From contig JABLUY010000385.1 in the NCBI GenBank assembly GCA_013306675.1, positions 1-22,846 on the forward strand: a stretch of DNA of 22,846 nucleotides. The letters are read 5' to 3'. The notes beneath the pieces were generated by a model. The model was not told the DNA's origin. It ran no database searches and saw only the letters and a list, made by a program, of their open reading frames with translations. Below are positions 1 through 9,176 of this stretch, one piece after another; position 1 is the stretch's first letter, and every line of letters starts with the position of its first letter. This DNA comes from Thraustochytrium sp. TN22 (lineage: Eukaryota > Sar > Bigyra > Thraustochytrida > Thraustochytriidae). The translations under genes and the position numbers were made by a program.

Positions 1-63
1 TGTCTTCTCTGTCTTCTCTGTCTTCTCTGTCTTCTCTGTCTTCTCTGTCTTCTCTGTCTTCTC
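1..63. repeat. 9-bp tandem repeat (TGTCTTCTC) x7
   Basis: Seven perfect head-to-tail copies of TGTCTTCTC begin at the first base, so the array may extend beyond the window. It continues into a looser CT-rich tract to about position 140. The array lies about 155 bp upstream of the calpain start codon, so it is in the promoter or 5' leader of that gene. It is pure pyrimidine on the plus strand. Confidence 0.95.
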
Positions 64-218
64 TCCCCTCTCTCCCGTCGTCCCTTTCTCTCGCTCGCGC
101 GCGCGCTCTCTCGCTCTCGCGTCGTCGCCGCCCTCGCTACAGGAGCTGCAGCGCGCGTACGCGTACTTTAGCGGGTGCGGCTGCGAATTGACTTGTGGCT
201 GCAAACTGGCAAGCAAGC
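64..218 (+). promoter_or_regulatory. Polypyrimidine 5' leader of the calpain gene
   Basis: The CT-rich tract ends in CTCGCTACAG at about 133-142, which resembles a 3' splice site (pyrimidine tract plus CAG). A 5'-UTR exon further upstream could therefore be spliced here. Alternatively the tract is a pyrimidine-rich core promoter. A stop codon (TGA, 189-191) in frame with the calpain start excludes upstream coding extension in this reading frame without splicing. No TATA box was seen. Confidence 0.35.
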
Positions 219-3200
219 ATGCCCGTGCAGACGACGGGCGTTCTCGCGCGTCCGCGCATGGACATCTGGGCCGTGCGCGACGCGACGGGCGTGGCGGCAG
301 CCGCCGTGACGACGGTGGTGCTTTACGCACTGCTGGTGTTCGTCTTGAGCAAGGTCAAGTTCCGAACGTGGCTGCTGCCGGCGGCCGTGGCGAGGAGACG
401 CAAGTGGCTCGTGCCCTGGGCACGCAACGGTGGCAGCTTGCGCGCATTCTACTACGGCGTCACCGCCTGGACCTGGGCCGTGTACGCGCTGGCGGCCGCC
501 GTTGCTGCCGGCGCCGTGCTGACGTTCTACTACGCAGCCTCCGACAGCAAGTGGGGCAACTTCCGGCAAAAGCCCGTTGCTCTCGCCGCGCTGTGCGGCT
601 ATTGGATGGTCGTCATCTTTGCCGCGCTGATGTGGAAGCAGAACCAGTGGAGCCTGTCCGCGCAGCTGCGTGTCATGGCGTGGGTGCCTGGGTCGCTCGA
701 CCTCATGGATCTACAGGTGGCCGACCCGTGGACTCCGCATCGCGAGATCGAGGCGCGCTTGCGGTCCTCGCTCGGTGCGCTCTTGGCGCTCGCGCTCGTG
801 TTCATCACCGTCATGCACCTCTTCCTCATCCCCTTTGGCGAGTGCGAGGGTGAAGACATCCCGTGGCAGTACTCCTGGTGTAACAAGACGCTCACCACGC
901 ACACGCGCGCCGCGCACGACAACTACGTGGACGACGCGGCCTGGCACGTCGGCGCCAACTGGATCTTCATCATGTTCAACGCCTTCTTCGTCATCTTGAC
1001 CGCCTACCTGCTCGACCTCTACCTGCACGTGGGCGTTGACCTGGTCGTGGAGGTCCAGACGCGCGTCGCACAGAGCCTCATGCGCTACGGCGTCGGCGCG
1101 CACCTGCAGGTGGCCATAGCGTCCGATCCGCGCGTTGGCGCGGACGCCGGCGCTCGCCCGGGCGACAACTCGCCCGCGCCTTCGGCGCGCGATCGCATCG
1201 ACGCGCTCCTCAACCTCGACACTGACGGCAGCGCCGCCACCGCCGCCCCGGCGCCGGAGGCGCTCCCGTCGCTCGGCAACGACGGCGGGAAAGCAGGCGA
1301 CCAAGGGCCCAGCCGCGTGCCGCTCTCCAGCCCGGACGGCGACGAGCTCCTCAACAAGGAGCTTGGCCGCGCCTACACCGTACTCAAGACCTTTGTCTGG
1401 CAAAACATGGCGGACCTGCCCGGCCTGCGCAAGCACAAGGTGCACGCCCACACGTCGCAAGTCGCGACGCCCAAGTCGCGGCACGAGGGCGGCAACGACC
1501 TCGAGGAGGACGCCCACCACCACGATTCCGCCGAGGACGACGCCAGCAGCGAGCGGACGCCGCTGCATAAGGCCGCGCCGCCCTCGTACATGGCTGAACT
1601 CGCCACGCGGTACCAGCGCGTGCTGCGCGCCGGCATTCTGGTCACCTACGGCGCGTCGCTCACAGTCCTTTTAATGCACGCCGTGCTCATGCTCGTGCTG
1701 ACGCAGCGCACCGTGGCCTTTTTTCAGGCCGTTGGCATTTTGCTCACCGACAGCATCATGCTGCTCAAGTACTTTGAGACGGCGCGCACCCACGGTCCAC
1801 GCGCGCGCGACTCGCGCGCGCTCAAATTCGTGCGCATTAGCCGCGCACAACCCTGGCACGTGGCGCTCATGCTGCTGGCGGCGCGCACCGTGCTCATCAG
1901 CGTGCCGAGCAACTCGTGGTTCCTTGGCCAGGCCTGCCTCTACGTGCTGGCCGGCATCTACCTCAGCCGTGGCATCCTCGCCGACTACCTGTCGCCGCGC
2001 TCGCTGGGCGCCGCGGACCGCCGCCTCGCGCGCCGCGCGCTGGCGCGCGTGCGCAGCGCGCGCTCGCTCTTCCGTGCGGTGTGGCTCACGCTCGTCGTCT
2101 TCATGCGCGAGATTCTTCTCTTGCTCTTTATCGCCTACTTTGTCGTGCTCACCATGATGCTGCGCTCGCCGACCATGGACAACACACTGCGTCTCGGCGT
2201 GCAGGAGAATGCTGGAGGCTACGTGACCGTCTGGATTCTCGACGACGCCATCCCGCAGTGGAAGATCGGCGCCCTTGCGCACCTCATTGTGGCCAACTGC
2301 GTCGTCGGCTTCATCGCTTGGAACGTCTTCGTGCGCGAGCAGGGCAAGCGCCCGCTCCACCTGCTGAGCAGTGTGCGCGTGGCCGGGCGCGTCGTGCTCG
2401 CATTCGGGTTGGTCATGCTGCTTTCCATCTACAGCGCGCACTTCGTCTCGTACAGCATGTTCCACAAGACAAAGAAGTTTTCCATCGTCGGCACCGTCGG
2501 CACCATGCTGCCGGCGATCTTCATCGGCCTCTACGTGCACGAGCTTTGGGTGCGCGACGACTTTCGCTTTTGGCGCCCCCTGCCGCGCTCCGTCATCCTC
2601 CCCATCAACCCGGACCCGGAGGATGAGCGCTACGCCAAACTCTGCCGATTCGCCTGCAAAGTGCGCTCTGCGCGCCGGCTCATTTGGCGCCGCAACCTTG
2701 CCATGGTGTGCGGCGCTGCTCTCGTCGTTCTCTGCTTCTTTCTCTGGGGCTGGTCGCTCGCGTACGAGGTCGAAGACCTCGACGTCGAGTTTGCCGTGCT
2801 CTTCCCCACGGCCACCTTCGCACTGCTCTGCGGCCTGCTCGGCGCCCAGCTCTGGTACAATACGCTGCAGGTCTCCCGTGGCCTCATCGTGCTCTTTGCG
2901 CTGCTCGTCGCCTCGCTGCTCGTCGCCTACGTTGTCGGCCTCGAAGAGGTGCTCACGGCCCAGGGCACGCGCTACAACGACTTCCTCGACGTCGTCGGCT
3001 TTTGCCTGCTGCTCGTCCCCGTCACCATCTCCGGCGTCGGCGCCATGCACGTCTTCCGCGACGAGCATTTTCGGCCCAACACCTTCGTGGTGGCCGCCGC
3101 CGTGGTCAGTCTCTCCGCGCTCATTGGCCTCGGCATCTGGTTCATCGTGCGCTTCTCCGCCTTTGCAGGTGTCGTCTACTACTTGCTGCTCGTGCTCCTC

Positions 3201-6200
3201 GTCATCGTCGCGAGCATCTGGCTGTGGTGGCACTCCTCGCGCCTCGACGACGAGTCGCGCTTCCGTCCCACGCGCCGCCTGCTCTGGCTCGCCGTGGCCA
3301 TCGCTGCGCTCTTCGTGGCGCTCGGCATCTGGGACCTCTGCACAGCGGACTCCATCCTCATCGGCGACCTCGGCGACCCGCTCTACGGCATGACGTACTT
3401 CCTCGTGGCCTACCTGCTGGGCGTGGTCGTCGCCGTTCTGTACATTATGAGCCTGGGCCGCGAGCTCGCGCGCAACTCGACGCGCCTTTCGCCGGCACCC
3501 GCGCCCTTTGGCATCCCGTCCATCGCCTTCAAGGTCGAGAACCGCGGCGGCGAGCTGCACCGCAACAACACGCTCGTCAAGTGGGTCTCCGCGACCCTCG
3601 TCTCTCTGCAGCTGCTCGGCATGGGCATTGCCTGGTCCGTGCAGCCTAATGCGGGCGTGTCCATCACTTCGGTCGCCAACTGCCTGCTGGAGATCTACGC
3701 GTTGCACATGGCTGTGGCGCGTTTGAGCCAGTTCCGCGACAACATCCTCAGCATTGAGAATCTCTCGGAAATGGACACGGTCTTCCAGCGCATCCTGCGC
3801 GAGTCTGTCGAGCGCTGTCTGCAAATCTCGCAGCAGGCCATGATGGCGTCTTGGCTCAAGACCTCGCGCCCGCACCTGGATGAGGAGGAAGAGGAAGAGG
3901 AGAAGGAGGCCGCCGCCGCCGCTGCCGCCGCCGCTGCCGCATCTGGCGACCGCTTTGCGGCTGACCGCGCGCCCGTCCGTCTCCCGGCCTCCTTCTCGGA
4001 CGTCTCTGGCCTGCACCGGAGCGCCGCCGCTGCGCAGGCGGCGCAGGTTCGTGGCGACGTGGACGCCCTCGACCTCAACCTGCGCCCTGGCAGCCGTCTT
4101 GGCAGCAGCGTCAGCAGCCGCGCGCTCGCGCTGGGGACGTCTCGCCGTCGGCTCTCCTCGCGCGGGGCGCGGTCTGCGCCAGAGCTCGTCGTGCCGCCCA
4201 AGGCTGGGATCGCGCTTCGAGCGCTGAGCAGGCCAAATGGGATGTCCCCTGGCGCCACTTGCAACAACACCGCGGAGGCCGCGGAAGACGACACGACCGA
4301 GGGCGGCTCGACTGTCGAGGACGACGACGACGACGATGAGGTTGTGATGGTCAACACCGTCCGCGGCCTCGTCGCCTACTACGAGAAGATGCTCGCGGAG
4401 GACGCCGACCATGTGCGGTATCTGCGCGAGGGCCACAAGTACGATGCCCTCTTCAACGTTCTCCTGTGGATGCGCACGACGCAGGTGATTTTGGAGCAGA
4501 AGGCGGCTGAGAAACGCGGTCTTTGGATGTCGGGCGCCGGCAAGGACGACAGCGGAACGGAGCTCTCGAGCCCGAGCGACGATGGCGACGAGGACGGGCC
4601 GGGCCGGTCCATTTCGCTCGCGTCCGGGTCTGCGGAACACGTCTTTCTCGAGGAGTCGCGGCGCATCGTTCTCCAGCACGCCGAGGCACTCGGCGACGAC
4701 TCCCACCTCATGCCCGAGCGCATGGACACGCTCGGGAACGCCTCTCTGGCGCGTGCGCCTGGGCCAGTCCCGTTCGCTGCGGGCGGGCCGACGCCCACGC
4801 CGTCGCTGCGGGATCTTGCCGTCGACGGCGCGGACAACGATTTTCGCCTTGGCACAGAGCGCGACGCGCAGTACGCGCTCGCGCTGGTGGACGGCGGCGC
4901 GCGCGAGCTGGCGCCGCCTCCGCCCCCGGACGTGGACGGGCCGCGGCGCATGCCATCGCGCAAGGCGTCGTCGCGGACGCTCAAGTTCCTGCAGGGTGCG
5001 CGCGGCAGCATTCGCGCCGCGTCGAAGCGGCTCACGACGAGCGCTGACGTCGCCGCGGAGGCGCGCAACCGCGGTCGCCAGTCGCTGGCGCACGCCGTCA
5101 GCCAGCGCAAGAGCCTGCTGGCCAATCGGCAGGCGAGCCAGGAGGCGCTGTTGACGCCGCAGCTGTCGCGACGAAAGAGCAGTGGCCTGCACATGGTGAA
5201 CCACGCATGGAAGCACCTCCCTGGCGACCGCGCGCTGAGCGAGCTGCAGGCCATCATTGACGACGTCCAGCGCCAGGGGGCGCGGTGGTGCGATGAGGAG
5301 TTTCCAGCGACGAATGCCAGCCTCTTTTTGGACTGGGAGGATGAGGACTACGAGGACCTGGTGGAGGACATGGACGAGGACGACCTGCGCGGCGCGCTCT
5401 GGTGCCGGCCCGACGAGTTTTTCCCGGCGGAGGCGGGCGCTGCGCTGGGTCGCGAGCTCTGCGTCAAGCCTGCGCTCGACTCGTACGACCCGACCGAGGT
5501 GCTGCAGGGTGGCACGGGCGATTGCTGGCTGCTCAGTGCCATGTCTGTCGTGGCGCTCTTCCCTAAGCTGCTGGATGAGGTGGTGATCACCAAGCAGGTG
5601 GCGCAGGTGGGCGTCTATCACGTGTGCCTCTTCCTCGACGGCAAATGGGAGCACATTCTGGTCGACGACCGCTTCCCATGCTCGCTCGAGCAGAGCCTCG
5701 AGTACGACCCGAGCGACGAGCTGCGCGTGCTGCGTCTCTGTGACCAGCCGCCCGACCTCTTGGCGCACACGAACCCGGCCATGGACGGCCTTGGCGACGG
5801 CGGCAGCAACCCCGCCATGGATACCGAGGGCCGCGTGCGGCGGCTGCCGCTTCCGCAGTACTGCCGGTCACGCAGCGGCAACGTGCTGTGGCCCATGCTG
5901 ATTGAAAAGGCGTACGCAAAGCGCTTCGGCTCGTACGAGGCGCTGAGCGGCGGCCACGTGCACTCGGCGCTCGTGGACCTTACGGGCGGGCTCTCACAGG
6001 TGTTCTCGCTTCGCGACGACGTAGAGGTGGTCATGTCCGGCGCCCTCTGGGACAAACTGCTGGAGTTCTACCACCGCGGGGCCCTGCTGGCGGCCGGGTC
6101 GCCGGCGCCGCAGCAAGACGGCACGGGCGGCTTCGAAGACGGCCAGCTCGCCACGGACCGCAACGGCATCGTGCACGGCCACGCGTACTCCATCGTGAGC

Positions 6201-7181
6201 GTGGTGGATGAGTCCGACTACAACGGACACCACCGCCTCTTGCAGCTGCGCGACCCATGGGGCATCTCACGCTGGAACGGGCCGTGGTCGCGCAAGGACC
6301 GCAAGCGCTGGACGCGCCGCATGCAGCGGCGCCTGGGCTTCGAGGTGGACGCCGCCTCGCGCGTGGACGGGCTGCGCGAGATCCTCGCGCACATGGACGC
6401 TGCCAGCAGCGGGAGCGGCGGTGACGACGACTCCGAGGACCCGCTCGGCTCGCTGCCCAGCGGGATCGAGTCTGACACCTCGCGCCTCTTGGGCGGCCGC
6501 GACGACGGTTCCTTTTGGATCTCGCTCGAGGACTTCATCGCCCGCTTTCAGTGGCTCTACGTGTGCCAGCTGTTCAAGAAGGATGAGTGGGTGCACAGGT
6601 CCATTAGCGACGAGTGGATGGGCATCACGGCCGGCGGCCCGCCCAATCAACCCGGCGCGCTGTACAACCCGCAGTTCGGCTTCCGCATCAGCGCGCCCGC
6701 GCGCAAGCGCGCGCGGCGCGCGCCGTGCGGCGCTGCGCACGACGACTTCGTCACAGTCTTCTTCTCCATCGCCAACCTCCAGGAGTCTCACGCGGAACGC
6801 TACCAGGCGAGTGCGCAGGAGGACGCCATGCACCGTGCCATGGAGGAGGGCGCAGGCGTGGACCCCTTTGGCCAGTACGAGGCGGCGGCGCGCGAGAGTG
6901 GTCGCATCTACCCTTTCATGTCGCTGCTGCTGCTGGACCTCGACGGCAAGCGGCTCGAAGAGGAGCTCTTGGCCAAGCACGTCGTGGCGTCCACGGGCAA
7001 ATACAAGGACTCGCGCGATCTCTCTTTTGAGACCAAGCTGCCGTGCGACCCGAACATCACCTACACTATCTTCCCCTCGCTCTTCCCGCGCGGAAAGGAG
7101 GGCGCTTTCCGCATCAACATCTACTGCGAGACGGGCTTCGAGCTCTTTCCGCTTCCGCTCCCCAGCGACGCGCAAGTCTGA
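219..7181 (+). CDS. Transmembrane calpain (DEK1/TML-calpain-like cysteine protease)
   Basis: This 2,320-residue intronless protein begins at the first ATG after an in-frame stop at 189. Residues ~25-1170 hold about 23 hydrophobic segments, interrupted by a hydrophilic loop at ~280-460. A low-complexity cytosolic linker follows, with poly-Glu and poly-Ala near 1220-1240 and an Asp run near 1370. The calpain protease core spans ~1690-2115, with GGTGDCWLLSA (Cys1769) and GHAYSIVSV (His1988). The third catalytic position, Asn in the classical LRNPWG motif, reads LRDPWG (Asp2012). A calpain domain III-like beta-sandwich ends the protein (NPQFGFRI, then YTIFPSLFPRGKEGAF). The order of multipass membrane region, linker, CysPc and domain III is that of plant DEK1 and protist TML-calpains, which are about the same length. 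In plants DEK1 is a membrane-anchored protease controlling cell-layer fate; its role in a unicell is unknown. The family is clear. Activity is uncertain because of the Asp. Confidence 0.95.
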   Translation: MPVQTTGVLARPRMDIWAVRDATGVAAAAVTTVVLYALLVFVLSKVKFRTWLLPAAVARRRKWLVPWARNGGSLRAFYYGVTAWTWAVYALAAAVAAGAVLTFYYAASDSKWGNFRQKPVALAALCGYWMVVIFAALMWKQNQWSLSAQLRVMAWVPGSLDLMDLQVADPWTPHREIEARLRSSLGALLALALVFITVMHLFLIPFGECEGEDIPWQYSWCNKTLTTHTRAAHDNYVDDAAWHVGANWIFIMFNAFFVILTAYLLDLYLHVGVDLVVEVQTRVAQSLMRYGVGAHLQVAIASDPRVGADAGARPGDNSPAPSARDRIDALLNLDTDGSAATAAPAPEALPSLGNDGGKAGDQGPSRVPLSSPDGDELLNKELGRAYTVLKTFVWQNMADLPGLRKHKVHAHTSQVATPKSRHEGGNDLEEDAHHHDSAEDDASSERTPLHKAAPPSYMAELATRYQRVLRAGILVTYGASLTVLLMHAVLMLVLTQRTVAFFQAVGILLTDSIMLLKYFETARTHGPRARDSRALKFVRISRAQPWHVALMLLAARTVLISVPSNSWFLGQACLYVLAGIYLSRGILADYLSPRSLGAADRRLARRALARVRSARSLFRAVWLTLVVFMREILLLLFIAYFVVLTMMLRSPTMDNTLRLGVQENAGGYVTVWILDDAIPQWKIGALAHLIVANCVVGFIAWNVFVREQGKRPLHLLSSVRVAGRVVLAFGLVMLLSIYSAHFVSYSMFHKTKKFSIVGTVGTMLPAIFIGLYVHELWVRDDFRFWRPLPRSVILPINPDPEDERYAKLCRFACKVRSARRLIWRRNLAMVCGAALVVLCFFLWGWSLAYEVEDLDVEFAVLFPTATFALLCGLLGAQLWYNTLQVSRGLIVLFALLVASLLVAYVVGLEEVLTAQGTRYNDFLDVVGFCLLLVPVTISGVGAMHVFRDEHFRPNTFVVAAAVVSLSALIGLGIWFIVRFSAFAGVVYYLLLVLLVIVASIWLWWHSSRLDDESRFRPTRRLLWLAVAIAALFVALGIWDLCTADSILIGDLGDPLYGMTYFLVAYLLGVVVAVLYIMSLGRELARNSTRLSPAPAPFGIPSIAFKVENRGGELHRNNTLVKWVSATLVSLQLLGMGIAWSVQPNAGVSITSVANCLLEIYALHMAVARLSQFRDNILSIENLSEMDTVFQRILRESVERCLQISQQAMMASWLKTSRPHLDEEEEEEEKEAAAAAAAAAAASGDRFAADRAPVRLPASFSDVSGLHRSAAAAQAAQVRGDVDALDLNLRPGSRLGSSVSSRALALGTSRRRLSSRGARSAPELVVPPKAGIALRALSRPNGMSPGATCNNTAEAAEDDTTEGGSTVEDDDDDDEVVMVNTVRGLVAYYEKMLAEDADHVRYLREGHKYDALFNVLLWMRTTQVILEQKAAEKRGLWMSGAGKDDSGTELSSPSDDGDEDGPGRSISLASGSAEHVFLEESRRIVLQHAEALGDDSHLMPERMDTLGNASLARAPGPVPFAAGGPTPTPSLRDLAVDGADNDFRLGTERDAQYALALVDGGARELAPPPPPDVDGPRRMPSRKASSRTLKFLQGARGSIRAASKRLTTSADVAAEARNRGRQSLAHAVSQRKSLLANRQASQEALLTPQLSRRKSSGLHMVNHAWKHLPGDRALSELQAIIDDVQRQGARWCDEEFPATNASLFLDWEDEDYEDLVEDMDEDDLRGALWCRPDEFFPAEAGAALGRELCVKPALDSYDPTEVLQGGTGDCWLLSAMSVVALFPKLLDEVVITKQVAQVGVYHVCLFLDGKWEHILVDDRFPCSLEQSLEYDPSDELRVLRLCDQPPDLLAHTNPAMDGLGDGGSNPAMDTEGRVRRLPLPQYCRSRSGNVLWPMLIEKAYAKRFGSYEALSGGHVHSALVDLTGGLSQVFSLRDDVEVVMSGALWDKLLEFYHRGALLAAGSPAPQQDGTGGFEDGQLATDRNGIVHGHAYSIVSVVDESDYNGHHRLLQLRDPWGISRWNGPWSRKDRKRWTRRMQRRLGFEVDAASRVDGLREILAHMDAASSGSGGDDDSEDPLGSLPSGIESDTSRLLGGRDDGSFWISLEDFIARFQWLYVCQLFKKDEWVHRSISDEWMGITAGGPPNQPGALYNPQFGFRISAPARKRARRAPCGAAHDDFVTVFFSIANLQESHAERYQASAQEDAMHRAMEEGAGVDPFGQYEAAARESGRIYPFMSLLLLDLDGKRLEEELLAKHVVASTGKYKDSRDLSFETKLPCDPNITYTIFPSLFPRGKEGAFRINIYCETGFELFPLPLPSDAQV

Positions 7182-7337
7182 CCGCCACGGGCTGGAGGCG
7201 AGCGCGCGTGCGCGCGTCGAGTTGAGACTGACACTGATGATCTATGAGTATGCACAATGGCAATGATGATGTTTGAACATCTTGCTTTGCAGTTATTTTT
7301 TTTATTCCTCCGAGACAGGCGCCGTGGCGCGATTCTG
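7182..7337. other. Convergent 3' intergenic region between calpain and HAT1
   Basis: The 156-bp gap separates two convergent genes, so their 3' UTRs probably overlap. It contains a T-rich stretch (7291-7307) used by the HAT1 side and a GCGCGCGTGCGCGCG run just after the calpain stop. No plus-strand AATAAA was found for the calpain mRNA. Confidence 0.6.
7301..7306 (-). terminator. Candidate polyadenylation signal of HAT1
   Basis: The minus strand reads AATAAA here, about 32 bp beyond the HAT1 stop codon, followed by an A-rich stretch. Its position and sequence match the classical hexamer. Whether this organism uses AATAAA is not established. Confidence 0.45.
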
Positions 7338-8807
7338 TCACGAGGCGAGCGCCGCGACGCGCTTCGTGGCGGCCCGGAATTGCCCGACAAGGTCCTCGTA
7401 AAGCAGCTCAAGATTGCGCTTGAGGTCCTCGCGCGGGAGGTCCTGGACGCCCTCGACGTTGAGCTCAAAGAGGCGGCGTTTAAGCGCGAGGCGGTAGGCG
7501 CGCACCGCCGACTCGTCGCCAGCCTTCTCCAGACGGTGCAACTCGAGCATGTCGAAGCAGCGCTGCGCCTGGCGCCGGGTGAGCTTGAGCTCGTGCGTGA
7601 CGCGGTCCAGCGTGGCGGCGTCCAGCTGACCCTTGTCGTTGCCGTCGGCGGGCTTGGCATCCTTGAAGGCGCCGCGCTCTAAGCAGAGCGAGAGCTCGAC
7701 GGCGTCGCGCAGCCGCACAAAGGCCGGGCATGGCTCCTCGACGTTAAATTGGTGAACCTGGTCGTCCCCGATCGCCGCCTCGTAGATGCGCTTGAGAACG
7801 CGCTGCCCGATGCCGCGGCGCTGCGCGGGCGGCAGCACGACAGCCTGGCAGAGGCGGCGCGTGAGCGGGCGGTCCACGCGGAGCGGGTTGTGAAAGGTGA
7901 AGATGGACACGAAGCCGAGAAGGGGGGGCATGCCGCCGTCGTCGCGCGAACCCTCTTGCACGATATAGAGCGACCAACGCGGGTCCTCCGCGTCCGTTTG
8001 CTGCGCCGTCTCGATGAACCAAAAGGACATGGCCTGCGCGCGGCTCAGCAATGCCTTGCGCGCTTCGTCGTCGTGCACGTCGGCGCACAAAAGGAGCGTC
8101 TCGCTCGGGAAGCGCTCCACGCAGGTGGCGTCGCGCAGGCCGGGCTCGGCGTCCGCTTGTGCATCTTGCTCGCGCCAGGCAGCGAAAACCTTGGGGTCCT
8201 CCGTCACGCTCTCGGCCTCGCCGTACAGCGGCACGATGCCGCTCTCGCGGATCTTGTCAATGGGCTCCGGGTCCACCTCCCAGTCGGCGCCGCGTCCGGC
8301 CGCCGGCAGCACGCCCTCGTGCGAGACCTCAATCAGCAGGCGCCATCGCCGCGTGTAGGAAAACTTGGCGCGCAAGCCCTTGTACCCGAGCACGTATTTG
8401 TCCCGTGTGAAGACCTGGTGCGTGAACTCGGGCTTTGTCGACCCTACGCCATCCACCTCAATCTCCACGCACTCGCGCACCACGTTCACGTACTCCTCCG
8501 GGTAGTCCTCGGGCAGCAGTCGGTTGCCGTCTTCGTCCGTTTTGTCTTCCTCCTCGGGCTGCTCTGGATCGCCGCCGGCCTCCTTGGTTGCAGCCGCCAG
8601 CAGCTGCGCAGCCATTTCCATGCTTGGCGGTTGGACACTGCTGCTGTTGCTGCTGCTACTACTACTACTGCTACTGCTGCTCGCGCCGCCGCGGATGCGC
8701 TGCATCACGCTCGCGAACACGCTCATGGCCGCGTCGCCGGTGCCGGCCTCCACGCGCGCGCGCTTGGCAGGGGGCGCCGCCGCGCCGTTCTCATCCTCCT
8801 CCGCCAT
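7338..8807 (-). CDS. HAT1: Histone acetyltransferase type B catalytic subunit (HAT1)
   Basis: HAT1 acetylates newly made histone H4, classically at Lys5 and Lys12, before chromatin deposition. The 489-residue protein starts at the first in-frame ATG (8807). Residues 12-20 (PPAKRARVE) look like a nuclear localisation signal, followed by an 11-Ser run at 43-53. The conserved HAT1 N-domain includes EFTHQVFTRDKYVLGYKGL, as in animal and yeast HAT1. The GNAT acetyl-CoA motif is VVLPPAQRRGIGQRVL (~323-338, QxxGxG). NVEEPCPAFVRLRD (~355-368) aligns with the human ITAEDPSKSYVKLRD segment, whose Glu-Asp pair includes the catalytic glutamate; here it is Glu-Glu. The C-terminal helical part (AYRLALKRRLFELN) is also conserved. 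It is longer than human HAT1 (419 residues), mainly because of the N-terminal extension. It is convergent with the calpain gene and tandem with the AP-2 mu gene. Confidence 0.95.
   Translation of the reverse strand: MAEEDENGAAAPPAKRARVEAGTGDAAMSVFASVMQRIRGGASSSSSSSSSSSNSSSVQPPSMEMAAQLLAAATKEAGGDPEQPEEEDKTDEDGNRLLPEDYPEEYVNVVRECVEIEVDGVGSTKPEFTHQVFTRDKYVLGYKGLRAKFSYTRRWRLLIEVSHEGVLPAAGRGADWEVDPEPIDKIRESGIVPLYGEAESVTEDPKVFAAWREQDAQADAEPGLRDATCVERFPSETLLLCADVHDDEARKALLSRAQAMSFWFIETAQQTDAEDPRWSLYIVQEGSRDDGGMPPLLGFVSIFTFHNPLRVDRPLTRRLCQAVVLPPAQRRGIGQRVLKRIYEAAIGDDQVHQFNVEEPCPAFVRLRDAVELSLCLERGAFKDAKPADGNDKGQLDAATLDRVTHELKLTRRQAQRCFDMLELHRLEKAGDESAVRAYRLALKRRLFELNVEGVQDLPREDLKRNLELLYEDLVGQFRAATKRVAALAS
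8640..8683 (-). repeat. Trinucleotide (Ser-codon) microsatellite inside HAT1
   Basis: The plus strand shows runs of GCT and ACT triplets with one GTT. On the coding strand these are mixed AGC/AGT codons for an 11-Ser run, Asn, then three Ser. The mixed codons suggest slippage followed by synonymous drift. The run lies in the unstructured N-terminal extension, outside the catalytic domain. Confidence 0.8.
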
Positions 8808-9176
8808 GCCGACCGTCGCGCGCGGGCACCAGGGCCACGAGCGCAGGAGCGGCACGCAGCGCAGCCACACGCGGCCGCGCGCCTGCCCGAGGTGACGCGG
8901 AGGAAGTCGCTGTCCGTGCGGCGCTTCGCTCGGTTCTGGGTTGCCTGCCGACGCAGCCTCGAAGTCTAACCTCTAACCACCGCGACGTGACTCGGACTAG
9001 GCTAGCCCGGCGCAGCGCTCTCTGTCGAGCTCGTCGTCACGGTCGAGCAAGCCTTGTCTGCTCATTTGAGACGGTGCTGATGTCGTCGAGAGTCAAGTTT
9101 AGTTTATCGACCGAGGGTCGTCGTCATCGTCAAACGTTCTGAGCACCTTCACCAAGGAACGTAGTTGGCTACTTAG
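8808..9176. other. Intergenic region between HAT1 and AP-2 mu
   Basis: This 369-bp gap between two tandem minus-strand genes must hold the HAT1 promoter and the AP-2 mu 3' end. The HAT1-proximal half is very GC-rich and the distal half (about 8960-9176) is less so. No AATAAA, TATA box, RNA gene or convincing ORF was seen. Confidence 0.6.

Noticed and set aside
1-63. Telomeric repeat at the window edge
   Set aside because: TGTCTTCTC does not resemble known telomere repeats, which are usually G-rich on one strand (TTAGGG or TTTAGGG types), and a gene starts immediately after it.
1671-5768. 1,365-codon open frame antisense to the calpain gene
   Set aside because: It is the complementary frame of a GC-rich gene with strong third-position G/C bias. 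Its translation is Arg/Ala/Glu/His-rich, without domains, and it ends inside the sense gene.
8808-8870. Extended HAT1 start at 8870
   Set aside because: That codon is GTG. The first ATG (8807) gives an acidic start followed by a nuclear localisation-like motif.
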